This document shows positions 17,245-26,268 of a stretch of 64,000 bases of DNA, piece after piece. Each line of letters starts with the position of its first letter. The first letter of the stretch is position 1. Origin of the DNA: an uncultured Muribaculaceae bacterium (GTDB taxonomy: Bacteria > Bacteroidota > Bacteroidia > Bacteroidales > Muribaculaceae); contig CAUBJF010000007.1 in the NCBI GenBank assembly GCA_958436175.1, positions 101,090-165,089 on the forward strand, given 5' to 3'. The notes beneath the pieces are model-generated. The model was not told the DNA's origin. It made no database searches and saw only the letters and a list, made by a program, of their open reading frames with translations. A program made the translations under genes and the position numbers.

Positions 17245-18251
17245 AGCGCCTGTGCTATATAACGAGGAACTATAAGACTATTACCCATGGTGGCGGCAAA
17301 GCCCGTGTCGATTCCGAAGACATACTTGCCTCCATGGGAGCGGTCAATCTCGGAATAAAGCGCACATTCCACCGCAACAAGGTACTGGATTTCTTTCTTA
17401 CATTCGCAGGCATCATTCATTTCATGTTCGCTGTCCGGCGTGGGGATGTCGTTGTCCTTCAGTACCCTGTCAAAAAATACTATCGTTTCATCTGCCGCTG
17501 GACGCATATCAGGGGTGCTAAGACAGTCACGCTCATCCATGACCTGGGATCTTTCAGGCGCAAGAGGCTGACTCCCGTTGAAGAGATAGCGAAACTGTCG
17601 CACACAGACTGTATAATAGCTGCCAACGCCGGTACTGTAAGATGGCTACACGACAATGGCTGTCGTGTGACGATGGTAGAACAGGTCGCATGGGACTTTC
17701 TTTCCGAAAGTGTGCCCGACGATACAGACAGATCTGTTTCGTGCGCTTTTGTCGGCAACGTATCTCCGAAGACCAACGGCTTCCTGTATCATCTGCCGAA
17801 AACCATCCCGCTTTATCTCTACGGGGGAGGAGCCGAAAAGACTGTGTCAGACAACAACTCTGTCGAGATCCTCGGCCATAAAAGCCCCGACGAGCTGATA
17901 AGGAGCATGAAAGGAGGATACGGACTTGTATGGTACGGAGCCGAGACGGACAGCAAGGTAGCTTCCGGTGGAGAATACCTTGCCGTCAATAATCCTCATA
18001 AATTAGCACTGTATGTGCGTGCCGGAAAACCTGTCGTGATATGGAAAGGTGCCGGAGCCGCCCCGTTTGTCGAGAAGAACGGCATAGGAATCACGATCGG
18101 CAGCCTTGAAGACCTCGACAGGCAGCTTAAAGCTATTCGCCCCGAGCGCTACGTTACTATGCACGAGAACGTGCGCCGAGTATCGGACCTGATGTCAAAA
18201 GGACATTATCTACGGGCAGCGGTGACAGAAGCCGTCGGTAAACTGAACTGA
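17235..18251 (+). CDS. Glycosyltransferase, galactofuranosyltransferase-like
   Basis: The 338-residue product has a two-domain GT-B-like layout. The N-terminal half has VVLQYPVKKYYRF and VTLIHDLGSFRR, a pattern I associate with beta-1,6-galactofuranosyltransferase-like proteins. The C-terminal donor-binding half has NNPHKLALYVRAGKPVVIW and the KNGIGITIGSLEDL segment. It should add a sugar to a surface polysaccharide or glycolipid from the cytoplasmic side. The acceptor and sugar are unknown. The start could be 17235 or 17241; the latter would form an ATGA overlap with pdxA, like the rlmN/pdxA junction. It ends two bases from the convergent GT32 gene. Confidence 0.75.
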   Translation: MPMKRLCYITRNYKTITHGGGKARVDSEDILASMGAVNLGIKRTFHRNKVLDFFLTFAGIIHFMFAVRRGDVVVLQYPVKKYYRFICRWTHIRGAKTVTLIHDLGSFRRKRLTPVEEIAKLSHTDCIIAANAGTVRWLHDNGCRVTMVEQVAWDFLSESVPDDTDRSVSCAFVGNVSPKTNGFLYHLPKTIPLYLYGGGAEKTVSDNNSVEILGHKSPDELIRSMKGGYGLVWYGAETDSKVASGGEYLAVNNPHKLALYVRAGKPVVIWKGAGAAPFVEKNGIGITIGSLEDLDRQLKAIRPERYVTMHENVRRVSDLMSKGHYLRAAVTEAVGKLN

Positions 18252-18252
18252 A

Positions 18253-18966
18253 TCAACGTTTGAAAAGGACGTAGCGGATCACGTTCCATACGTGTTTCAC
18301 CGCTATCTCTATGCGCCTTCCGAACTTTCGCTTGCGCCAGCTGCCGTAGACGCGGTGCTGAGCTATGGTCTCCTTGTCGATGGGATAACGCTTGCGCGGA
18401 GCAACGAAATGAGAGGGATAGACAGTCATGATATCAAGACGTTGCTTCTCGTCGAGTACCTTCCAGCCATGCCGTTCGGCCACCTTGACCATCACGAAAG
18501 GCGATATCAGCTCGTTGAATGTGCCGTCGGGGTTGACGTAAGGTGTCGAATAATAGTATTCGAGCGCCTCTCGGCAGAACTCGTTGCCGGCCTCGCCGCC
18601 GAAGAAAGCTGCCTGAAGGCCGAAATCACGATGCTCCGGGTATATTTTCTCTGCGAAAGTGAAGAAAGGCTCTCCGTCCTTCATGAACTCGTCGAACCGG
18701 CGGTACATGAAGACATCGCTGTCCATGTAGATTCCACCCTCGGTATAGACGGCATAGAAACGGACAACGTCGGCTGCGAAAGCCCAGCGGCGGTTGTCGA
18801 GGGCTTCCTGAAGGAACTGGCAGTCGATGGCGCGTGCCTCGGCCATGCCCCATTTGCGTATCTCGAAGTCGGGAAGGACCCTTTTCCATGATTCGAGGCA
18901 TACTTTTATTTCGACGGGGTAGGGGTCGTCGCTGAACCAGCACAGATGTATTATCTTAGGTATCAT
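18253..18966 (-). CDS. GT32-family glycosyltransferase
   Basis: The 237-residue product starts with IPKIIHLCWF, typical of GT32 (capsular or mannosyl/galactosyl transferases), and carries FAADVVRFYAVYTEGGIYMDSD with the DxD metal/nucleotide-sugar motif at D82-D84. It probably adds a hexose to surface glycans using a nucleotide sugar. The C-terminal tail is very basic (SWRKRKFGRR), which suggests peripheral membrane contact. It converges on the previous glycosyltransferase and is divergent from parE. The overlapping intergenic region offers a -7 box for this gene (TATTTTTG, complement of 18995-19002). Confidence 0.85.
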   Translation of the reverse strand: MIPKIIHLCWFSDDPYPVEIKVCLESWKRVLPDFEIRKWGMAEARAIDCQFLQEALDNRRWAFAADVVRFYAVYTEGGIYMDSDVFMYRRFDEFMKDGEPFFTFAEKIYPEHRDFGLQAAFFGGEAGNEFCREALEYYYSTPYVNPDGTFNELISPFVMVKVAERHGWKVLDEKQRLDIMTVYPSHFVAPRKRYPIDKETIAQHRVYGSWRKRKFGRRIEIAVKHVWNVIRYVLFKR

Positions 18967-18994
18967 GATAGAGCCTTTTGGAGTTGTATGGCCA

Positions 18995-19023
18995 CAAAAA
19001 TAGCAAAAAAAATGCTATATTTG
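18995..19023. promoter_or_regulatory. Divergent -7 boxes for the GT32 gene and parE
   Basis: On the plus strand TATATTTG at 19016-19023 matches TAnnTTTG and lies 21 bases before the parE ATG. On the minus strand TATTTTTG (complement of 18995-19002) could serve the GT32 gene. Neither has a convincing TTTG at the usual spacing. Confidence 0.45.
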
Positions 19024-19044
19024 CACAACAAAGCACCGACAGCA

Positions 19045-21003
19045 ATGGAAAACGACGATACACAGGAATTAGAGCTCGATTTTGACAGCGGGCCGCAGCA
19101 ATCCGAGGGCACGGCGGCATACAGTGAGGATGATATCAAGACCCTCGACTGGAAGACGCATATCCAGCTGCGCCCCGGCATGTATATCGGCAAGCTCGGC
19201 GACGGTTCCAACCCTGACGACGGCATCTACGTCCTTCTGAAGGAAGTTCTCGACAACTCCATCGACGAATATATGATGGGTTTCGGCAAGCAGATTGTCG
19301 TCAATGTCGATGCCTGCTCAGCAAGCGTGCGTGACTACGGACGTGGCATTCCCCTCGGTAAACTTGTCGATGTTGCCTCCAAGATAAACACCGGTGCTAA
19401 ATACGACTCCGCAGCATTCAAGAAGTCTGTCGGTCTCAACGGCGTGGGTATCAAGGCTGTCAATGCCCTTTCGTCCTCATTCTCGATTACGAGCTACCGT
19501 GACGGCCAGTGCAAACGTGCCGTCTTCTCGATGGGCAATCTCGTCGAAGAGACCGATATAGAACCTACTGACGAGCCAAACGGCACTGCTGTCAGCTTTA
19601 CCCCTTCGGCAGACATCTTCCGCGACTTCGAGTTCCGCGATGAATTCGTCCTTCCGTTGCTCAAGAATTATACCTTCCTCAACACGGGACTTGTAATCGT
19701 CTTCAATGACAAACGATACGTGTCGCGTCACGGCCTCATCGACCTTCTGCGCGAAAATATGACACAGGAGCCTCTCTATCCCATAATACACCTCGTGGGC
19801 GATGATATCGAAGTGGCCCTGACCCATGTCAACCAGTACGGCGAGGAATATTATTCCTTTGTCAACGGACAGCATACGACTCAGGGAGGTACTCACCTGA
19901 GCGCATTCAAGGAAGCCGTCAGCCGCACACTCAAAGAATATTTCAACAAGAATTTCGAGTATTCCGACATTCGCAACGGCATGGTGGCCGCCGTAGCCGT
20001 CAAGGTCGAGGAGCCTGTCTTCGAATCACAGACCAAGACACGTCTCGGTTCGCGCGAGATGGGTCCGGACGGACCTACAGTGGCCAAGTTCGTCGGCGAC
20101 TTCATCCGTACACAGCTCGACAACTATCTGCACCGCAACCTCGAAGTTGCCGACGTAATCCTCAAGAAAGTGCAGGAGAGTGAACGCGACCGCAAGGCGA
20201 TGGCCGGTGTGGCCAAGAAGGCACGCGAGACTGCCAAGAAGGTCAGCCTCTATAACAGGAAGCTCAATGACTGCCGCGTACATCTCAACGACGTGCGTGG
20301 TTCCGAGGAAAAGAAGGATGCATCGAGCATATTCATCACCGAGGGCGACTCGGCGGGCGGTTCGATAGAAAAGGTGAGAAACGTCGAGACCCAGGCTGTC
20401 TTCAAGCTGCGCGGCAAACCCCTCAACACATATGGCGCTACCAAGAAGGAACTGTATTCCAACGAGGAACTGAGCCTCCTGCAGGCCGCCCTCAACATCG
20501 AAGACGGTATCGACGGACTTCGCTACAACAAAGTGATCATCGCTACCGATGCCGATGTCGACGGTATGCACATTCGCCTGCTCATGCTGACATTCTTCCT
20601 TCAGTATTTCCCGGACCTTATCAAGAAAGGACATGTCTACGTGCTCCAGACACCGCTCTTCCGTGTCCGCAACAAAAAGACAGCGAAACGTTCGGGCCGT
20701 GCACGCAAGGAAGGCGAAGTCGACGACACTGTCTACTGCTACTCCGACGAGGAACGCGTCGCCGCGATACAGCGTTTCGGCGAAAATGCAGAAATAACAC
20801 GATTCAAAGGTCTCGGCGAGATATCTCCCGAGGAATTCCGCGGATTCATCGGCGAGGACATGCGTGTGGACCGTGTCAGCCTCCGCAAGGAGGACGGCGT
20901 GTCCGAAGTCCTCGAGTTCTATATGGGCAAGAATACGATGGAACGCCAGAACTTTATCATAGACAACCTCATAGTCGAAGATGACACCCATATCGACCGG
21001 TAA
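19045..21003 (+). CDS. parE: DNA topoisomerase IV subunit B
   Basis: ATPase subunit of a type IIA topoisomerase, 652 residues from the ATG at 19045. The longer reading frame from 18946 runs through the promoter and is not used. The GHKL ATPase has LKEVLDNSIDE (E67, N71), DYGRGIP and GLNGVGIKAVNAL. The TOPRIM domain has EGDSAGGS (E433) and DADVDG (D502, D504, D506). ParE is favoured over GyrB by the short length, by the opening (LRPGMYIGKLGDGSNPDDGIYVLLKEV), and by the lack of the GyrB C-terminal insertion; GyrB cannot be fully excluded from sequence alone. The 3' end overlaps coaD by 23 bases. Confidence 0.88.
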   Translation: MENDDTQELELDFDSGPQQSEGTAAYSEDDIKTLDWKTHIQLRPGMYIGKLGDGSNPDDGIYVLLKEVLDNSIDEYMMGFGKQIVVNVDACSASVRDYGRGIPLGKLVDVASKINTGAKYDSAAFKKSVGLNGVGIKAVNALSSSFSITSYRDGQCKRAVFSMGNLVEETDIEPTDEPNGTAVSFTPSADIFRDFEFRDEFVLPLLKNYTFLNTGLVIVFNDKRYVSRHGLIDLLRENMTQEPLYPIIHLVGDDIEVALTHVNQYGEEYYSFVNGQHTTQGGTHLSAFKEAVSRTLKEYFNKNFEYSDIRNGMVAAVAVKVEEPVFESQTKTRLGSREMGPDGPTVAKFVGDFIRTQLDNYLHRNLEVADVILKKVQESERDRKAMAGVAKKARETAKKVSLYNRKLNDCRVHLNDVRGSEEKKDASSIFITEGDSAGGSIEKVRNVETQAVFKLRGKPLNTYGATKKELYSNEELSLLQAALNIEDGIDGLRYNKVIIATDADVDGMHIRLLMLTFFLQYFPDLIKKGHVYVLQTPLFRVRNKKTAKRSGRARKEGEVDDTVYCYSDEERVAAIQRFGENAEITRFKGLGEISPEEFRGFIGEDMRVDRVSLRKEDGVSEVLEFYMGKNTMERQNFIIDNLIVEDDTHIDR

Positions 21004-21442
21004 GCCCCGGACGGCTCTTTTCCCCGGCTCTTTCAACCCGTTCACCATAGGGCATGCAGATATAGTGCGCCGTGGCCTGGATATTTTCGACCGCATAGTA
21101 GTGGCCGTCGGTATAAACCGGGACAAGGATTATGCCGATGTAGAGGCTCTTGTGGCCCCGATTCGTGAGTTATATCGTGATAACAACGCAGTCGAAGTGT
21201 GCGCATACCACACGCTGACGGTCGATTTCGCTCGGCAGTGCGGTGCCACGGCCATACTTCGCGGCATACGCTCTGTGAAAGATTTCGAATTCGAACGCGA
21301 CATGTACGACATAAACAGACAACTTTCGGGGATAGAATCTGTTGTTTTATTTAGCAGGCCGGAGTATGCTGCCGTCAGCTCGTCGCTCGTGCGGGAGCTT
21401 CGTGCTTTCGGACGCGATGTCTCCGAGTTCCTGCCTCATTGA
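20981..21442 (+). CDS. coaD: Phosphopantetheine adenylyltransferase
   Basis: Transfers AMP to 4'-phosphopantetheine, the penultimate step of coenzyme A synthesis. The 153-residue product has the nucleotidyltransferase signature ALFPGSFNPFTIGH (a TxGH-type motif), RGIRSVKDFEFERDM, and the SSSLVRELRAFGRDV helix. Length is normal. The start lies inside the end of parE, so the two are likely co-translated; the S41 peptidase gene follows after 51 bases. Confidence 0.96.
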   Translation: MTPISTGKPRTALFPGSFNPFTIGHADIVRRGLDIFDRIVVAVGINRDKDYADVEALVAPIRELYRDNNAVEVCAYHTLTVDFARQCGATAILRGIRSVKDFEFERDMYDINRQLSGIESVVLFSRPEYAAVSSSLVRELRAFGRDVSEFLPH

Positions 21443-21493
21443 ACAGTTATTTTTTTGATTCACTCTCCGCTATCTTCATATTCCACGTTTCCA

Positions 21494-23080
21494 ATGAAAA
21501 GATTTCTTTTCCCCTTAGTCTGCCTCTTCACTCTGGCAGCATCAGCCCAGGAGTTCACTCCCGACACCAAGCTTCGCGTAGCCGAAAACATCATAGAACG
21601 TTTCTATGTCGAAGATGTCGATGCCGATACCGTCGTGACGGAGGCCATAAAGGCAATGCTCAAGACTCTTGACCCCCATTCCGCATACACCACACCCCAG
21701 GAGACCGAGGAATTCACTCAGCCCCTCGAAGGTAAGTTCAGCGGCATAGGCATACAGTTCAACATGCTCGAAGATACCGTCTACGTGATCCAGACAACGG
21801 CCGGCGGTCCTTCCGAAAAGGTAGGTATTTTGCCCGGCGACCGTATTATCAGTGCCAACGATACCGTAATCGCAGGCAAGAAACTTGAGAATACGAAGAT
21901 TATGAAGGTACTCCGCGGCCCGAAAGGCTCGCTCGTCGACCTGAAGGTGAAACGAGGGCCCGAGATTATCGATTTTACAGTTGAGCGCGACGACATACCT
22001 CTCTACAGTGTCGACGAGAGCTTTATGGCAGACCCCACTACGGGCTATATCCGTATCACCCGCTTCGCCGAAGATACCCCGAAGGAAGTGCGCGAGGCCA
22101 TGGACAAACTTCGCGCAAAGGGTATGAAGAATCTCATTCTCGATCTGTCGTCGAACGGTGGCGGATATCTCGGCGCGGCCTTCGAGCTGGCTTCCGAGTT
22201 CCTGCCCAAGGGTACACCCGTGGTCAGCACCGCCGGACGAGCCACGCCCCGACAGGAATTCAAGACCGAAAGCACAGGCTCCTTCAACGACGGCCGTGTT
22301 GTCATCATCACCGACCAGTACTCTGCTTCCGCAGCTGAAATTCTTTCTGGAGCAATACAGGACAATGACCGCGGCCTCATAGTCGGCCGTCGCACCTTCG
22401 GCAAGGGTCTCGTGCAGCGCCCCTTCCCCTTCCCCGACGGGTCTATGATACGTCTCACTGTCTCGCGCTACTATACTCCTTCGGGACGTTGTATACAGAA
22501 GGCTTATGAGAAGGGACACAGCGAGGAATATCAGCTCGATATGCTCAACCGCTACAACAGCGGCGAGCTCTGGAGTGCTGACAGCATCCAGCGTCCTGAT
22601 TCGCTCAAATACGAAACCCTGCGCAACCATCGTCCAGTCTATGGCGGCGGCGGTATCATCCCCGACGTGTTCGTACCGGCCGATACGTCATACTACAGTG
22701 TCTACTATCGCGACCTCGTCGCCAAGGGCATCATAAACCGCACATGTATCAACTATGTCGATTCCAACCGCCAGAAGCTTCTCGCCGAATATCCTACTGA
22801 CGACGCTTTCCAGTCCGGTTTCCAGGTGCCTCAGGAACTTATCGACAAGCTCTTCGAGGCAGGAAATGCTGCCAAGGTAGAGTTCAACCAGGAACAGTGG
22901 GATCGCTCGAAGCCTCTCGTAGAAGCTATCATGAAGGGGCTGCTGGCAAGAGATCTCTATGAGGACGGCTCATATTTCCGTTCGCTGAGCAAGCTCAACC
23001 GCGACTTCAATACCGCCCTCCAGCTCATCAACGACCCCGTCCGCTATAACGCCATCCTGAAAGGAACCTCGGAGCAGTAG
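21494..23080 (+). CDS. Carboxy-terminal processing protease (S41 family)
   Basis: Exported PDZ-containing serine protease of the CtpA/Prc type, 528 residues from the ATG at 21494, followed at once by a signal peptide (MKRFLFPLVCLFTLAASAQ). The PDZ domain spans about 75-165 (GIGIQFNMLEDTVYV, GPSEKVGILPGDRI). The protease domain has LILDLSSNGGGYL, the serine in DQYSASAAEIL (S277-S279 region) and the lysine in GRRTFGKGLVQ, giving the S41 Ser/Lys pair. A ~180-residue C-terminal part after RCIQKAYEKG is typical of Bacteroidetes members. It likely trims periplasmic proteins; the substrate is unknown. Confidence 0.93.
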   Translation: MKRFLFPLVCLFTLAASAQEFTPDTKLRVAENIIERFYVEDVDADTVVTEAIKAMLKTLDPHSAYTTPQETEEFTQPLEGKFSGIGIQFNMLEDTVYVIQTTAGGPSEKVGILPGDRIISANDTVIAGKKLENTKIMKVLRGPKGSLVDLKVKRGPEIIDFTVERDDIPLYSVDESFMADPTTGYIRITRFAEDTPKEVREAMDKLRAKGMKNLILDLSSNGGGYLGAAFELASEFLPKGTPVVSTAGRATPRQEFKTESTGSFNDGRVVIITDQYSASAAEILSGAIQDNDRGLIVGRRTFGKGLVQRPFPFPDGSMIRLTVSRYYTPSGRCIQKAYEKGHSEEYQLDMLNRYNSGELWSADSIQRPDSLKYETLRNHRPVYGGGGIIPDVFVPADTSYYSVYYRDLVAKGIINRTCINYVDSNRQKLLAEYPTDDAFQSGFQVPQELIDKLFEAGNAAKVEFNQEQWDRSKPLVEAIMKGLLARDLYEDGSYFRSLSKLNRDFNTALQLINDPVRYNAILKGTSEQ

Positions 23081-23087
23081 TTTTGGC

Positions 23088-23118
23088 TTGGCAGGTAAGG
23101 AAAAAAATAGTATCTTTG
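23088..23118 (+). promoter_or_regulatory. Promoter of dnaX
   Basis: TTG at 23088-23090 and TATCTTTG at 23111-23118 are 20 bases apart and match the Bacteroidetes -33/-7 elements. The dnaX ATG follows 38 bases after the -7 box. Confidence 0.65.
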
Positions 23119-23156
23119 TCGTTGGTGTAGGCTTTATGCCGATGCCTTAATCAGAC

Positions 23157-24887
23157 ATGGAACAATATATCGTATCTGCCAGGAAATACCGTCCGACGAC
23201 ATTCAGCTCCGTGGTTGGCCAGCAGGCTCTTACCACGACGCTGAAGAACGCCATTGCCGGTGAACGCCTCGCTCATGCCTACCTCTTCTGTGGGTCGCGA
23301 GGTGTCGGCAAGACCTCGTGTGCGCGTATTTTCGCAAAGACTATCAACTGTACCAACCGTACGGCGCAGGGTGAGGCATGCAACGAGTGCGATTCCTGTC
23401 GGCAGTTCAACGAAAACCGTTCGCTCAACATCATCGAGCTGGATGCCGCATCCCATAACGGCATCGAGGATATCAAGGGACTTATCGAACAGGTGATGGT
23501 GCCTCCTACGACGGGTCGCTACCGCGTCTTCATCATCGACGAGGTCCATATGCTCTCGACAGCAGCCTTCAACGCCTTCCTAAAGACGCTCGAAGAGCCC
23601 CCCTCCTATGTGGTTTTCATCCTTGCTACGACAGAGAAGCATAAAATCATCCCTACCATTCTGTCGCGATGCCAAATCTACGATTTCAACCGCATCTCTG
23701 TCGCCGATATGGTGGCTCATATGGAGCATGTTGCCAAGGAGGAGGGCATAGAGGCCGATCCGGCAGCCCTCAGCATCATTGCCTCCAAGGCCGACGGCGC
23801 AATGCGCGATGCCTTGTCGATTTTCGACCAGGTGGCGGCATGCGGAGGCGGCAAGGTAAGCTATGAGGCGACGGTCGAGAACCTCAATGTCCTCGACAGC
23901 AGCTATTACAGCCGTCTCGTCGAGGCATTTGTCGCCAAGGATGTGCCTCAGGCTTTGCTCATCTACAAGGACATACGTTCGCGCGGTTTCGATTCCCAGT
24001 TCTTCATAAACGGCCTGGGTCTGTATATGCGTGACTTAATGCTCGCTTCGGATTCTTCGACACTTCCTTTGCTCGAGACTACCGATGATGTCAAAGAGCG
24101 TATGGCCGCTCAGGCTTCCAAACTGCATCCGACGTTCCTCTATCGTGCGATGGACCTCTGCAACGAGGCTGATTTTAATTTCCGGCAGGCAAGTAACAAA
24201 CAATTCCTAATAGAGCTGACACTCATCAAACTGTGCCAACGGCTCAGCCCCTCGCCCGATGAAAGCGGAAGTGACGAGGGGCAGTTGAAACCGCTTGTGG
24301 CAGCCGCGCCCGGTTCGGCTGCGCTTGTCTCCGAATCTGCTGCCGCTTATACAGCACCACAGAATCCTGCCGTTGCGCCCAAGGTAGCGGCAGAGCCTGT
24401 CGTGAAGCCTCAGGAAGCCCCGCGAGAGGGATATGTGCCCGGAGGCTTCTCCCTGCGTCGGCGGTCGATGGAGATAAAAAAAGAAATGGAGGCCCAGCCC
24501 AAGACTGCCACGGTAGAGACGAGGCATAATGCCTACAGCGACGAGGACATGGCCAAGGCGTGGGACGAATGTACGGCCGCGTTCCTCAAGGAGCCGGTAG
24601 TCTACAATACTCTGCTTGCTGTCAAGCCCGAACGCCAGGGCGCTGACGAGTTCAAGCTTGGAGTGGGGTCGAGCATACAGGTTGATATCCTCGAAGGCAA
24701 GATCGGCGACATAAGCCGCCGTCTGCGCGATGCCTTGTCGAACGACGATATAAAGCTTAAGGTCGAGATACTCGAAGGCGAGCTGCCGCCGGCCTTCTGG
24801 ACCGAGGATCAGGTACTTCAGGACATCATCAAGCGCCATCCCCAGGTAGAGCAGTTCATGAACAAGTACAAACTCCGCCTGATATAG
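23157..24887 (+). CDS. dnaX: DNA polymerase III subunit gamma/tau
   Basis: Clamp-loader ATPase, 576 residues. Walker A is GSRGVGKTS (K52). The four zinc cysteines are C65, C75, C78 and C81. Walker B is in FIIDEVHMLS, and sensor 1 is near TILSRCQIYDF. Domain III follows, and then a ~200-residue tau-like region with an Ala/Pro-rich linker (about 370-425) and a C-terminal domain ending EQFMNKYKLRLI. I see no obvious slippery heptamer that would produce a short gamma form. It converges on the DUF4143 ATPase gene with a 42-base gap. Confidence 0.96.
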   Translation: MEQYIVSARKYRPTTFSSVVGQQALTTTLKNAIAGERLAHAYLFCGSRGVGKTSCARIFAKTINCTNRTAQGEACNECDSCRQFNENRSLNIIELDAASHNGIEDIKGLIEQVMVPPTTGRYRVFIIDEVHMLSTAAFNAFLKTLEEPPSYVVFILATTEKHKIIPTILSRCQIYDFNRISVADMVAHMEHVAKEEGIEADPAALSIIASKADGAMRDALSIFDQVAACGGGKVSYEATVENLNVLDSSYYSRLVEAFVAKDVPQALLIYKDIRSRGFDSQFFINGLGLYMRDLMLASDSSTLPLLETTDDVKERMAAQASKLHPTFLYRAMDLCNEADFNFRQASNKQFLIELTLIKLCQRLSPSPDESGSDEGQLKPLVAAAPGSAALVSESAAAYTAPQNPAVAPKVAAEPVVKPQEAPREGYVPGGFSLRRRSMEIKKEMEAQPKTATVETRHNAYSDEDMAKAWDECTAAFLKEPVVYNTLLAVKPERQGADEFKLGVGSSIQVDILEGKIGDISRRLRDALSNDDIKLKVEILEGELPPAFWTEDQVLQDIIKRHPQVEQFMNKYKLRLI

Positions 24888-24929
24888 ACGAAAGCGCTGA
24901 TGCCGTTAATAATATAGAGAGGGAATTAA

Positions 24930-26141
24930 TTAAAAAGATGTTTTAAGGAATTCTCTAAGCTTAATATGCTCAATGCCTGGGTATTCCTCGAACCCTCCGC
25001 TGACAGGGTCAAGCGAAACCACATATTTAGGGTAATTGTCTTTTATTGCGGAAAGATTGCCGAACTCTCGCTTGATAGTTTCTTCAGACGCGAGGAGGTA
25101 TGTTACCTGAACATATATCCTCTTATCTGCTTTGGTTGCAACGAAGTCTATCTCTCCGGCACGGAGAATACCGACTGTGACTTCAAATCCTTGACGACGA
25201 AGATGATTCCAAACCACATTCTCCATTATTTTCTCAATGCTACCCCGGAAATCCGATACGCAAAGGTAGTTGCGAATGCCATGGTCGGAGAAATAGTACT
25301 TGTTGTTCGATTCAAGGAGCATTTTCCCATGGATATCGAAGCGCTTTATGGGTATGGCAAGGAAAGCATCGCTCAGGTATTTGAGATAATTAGAGACTGT
25401 CTCTTCGCTGATTTTCTCACCCTTGGATGTCATGTATCTGACGATGTTCGTAATCGATATTGGTTTGCCAATGTTGTCTGCGACAAATCGTATTACGTTT
25501 TCAAGTTGTGATACGTTACGAACTTTTTCCCGACTGACTATATCTTTTACAAGAATAGTGTTGTATACGCCTTCCAAATAGTCTTTTATTTGCGACTGTT
25601 CTTCTGGTTTGAAGGCAAAGAGTCCGGGAAGCCCTCCGATTTTGAGATAGAGCATAAGGGCTTCTTCACTGTCTTCGAGGCTATGAAATCTCAAGAATTC
25701 GAGGTATGAGAGATTGTAGATTTTTATTTCGATGTATCGTCCTGAGAGTCGTGTGCCCAGCTCGCTCGAGAAGATATATGCATTGCTTCCCGTTGCTATC
25801 ACTTGACAGCGGTCTTCAGCATGAAAACTGCGCAGTGCATTTTCGTAATTCTCGATATCCTGGACTTCATCAATAAGGAGATAGTTTTCTGCATCCTTAG
25901 GCAACCGAGGGGCGACATAATCATACAATTGTTCTGCTGTCACGATATCACGGAACTTTTGATACTCCTTGTTGATATAGACGACGTTTGCTCCTGGCCG
26001 ATTTTGATCCAACCATTCATGAAAAAGTTCGAGCACCTTGCTTTTGCCGACACGACGTTGCCCGACGAGAATGAGCATCATGCCACGATTGATCAGGCCT
26101 TCAATCTTCTCTATATATTGTGGACGAGGTATGAGTTCCAT
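24930..26141 (-). CDS. AAA-type ATPase with DUF4143 domain
   Basis: The ATG at 26141 (MELIPRPQYIEKIEG) gives 403 residues; a start at 26171 would lie upstream of the -7 box and is excluded. Walker A is GQRRVGKSK (K33) and Walker B is YLLIDEVQDIE. The C-terminal half is the DUF4143 region, with a winged-helix-like segment (SEETVSNYLKYLSDAFLAI) and a nuclease-fold-like GEIDFVATKADKRIYVQVTY, where the usual E-x-K is Q-V-T. Members are common in Bacteroidetes and archaea as single genes of unknown role. It is more AT-rich than its neighbours and stands alone, which suggests horizontal acquisition. Confidence 0.85.
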   Translation of the reverse strand: MELIPRPQYIEKIEGLINRGMMLILVGQRRVGKSKVLELFHEWLDQNRPGANVVYINKEYQKFRDIVTAEQLYDYVAPRLPKDAENYLLIDEVQDIENYENALRSFHAEDRCQVIATGSNAYIFSSELGTRLSGRYIEIKIYNLSYLEFLRFHSLEDSEEALMLYLKIGGLPGLFAFKPEEQSQIKDYLEGVYNTILVKDIVSREKVRNVSQLENVIRFVADNIGKPISITNIVRYMTSKGEKISEETVSNYLKYLSDAFLAIPIKRFDIHGKMLLESNNKYYFSDHGIRNYLCVSDFRGSIEKIMENVVWNHLRRQGFEVTVGILRAGEIDFVATKADKRIYVQVTYLLASEETIKREFGNLSAIKDNYPKYVVSLDPVSGGFEEYPGIEHIKLREFLKTSF

Positions 26142-26159
26142 AGAAGTAATATTGTTTTG

Positions 26160-26190
26160 CAAAGATAGCAAACTATACTCGGGAATACAA
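26160..26190 (-). promoter_or_regulatory. Promoter of the DUF4143 ATPase gene
   Basis: On the minus strand TATCTTTG (complement of 26160-26167) and TTG (complement of 26188-26190) are 20 bases apart. The -7 box lies 18 bases before the ATG at 26141, which fixes the start codon choice. Confidence 0.65.
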
Positions 26191-26268
26191 ACAAAATATG
26201 TGTGATTTACCGGTTATAATCGGTATTTTCGACAAATGCTGAATAAGGAATGCTCCTGTCGTTCATCC

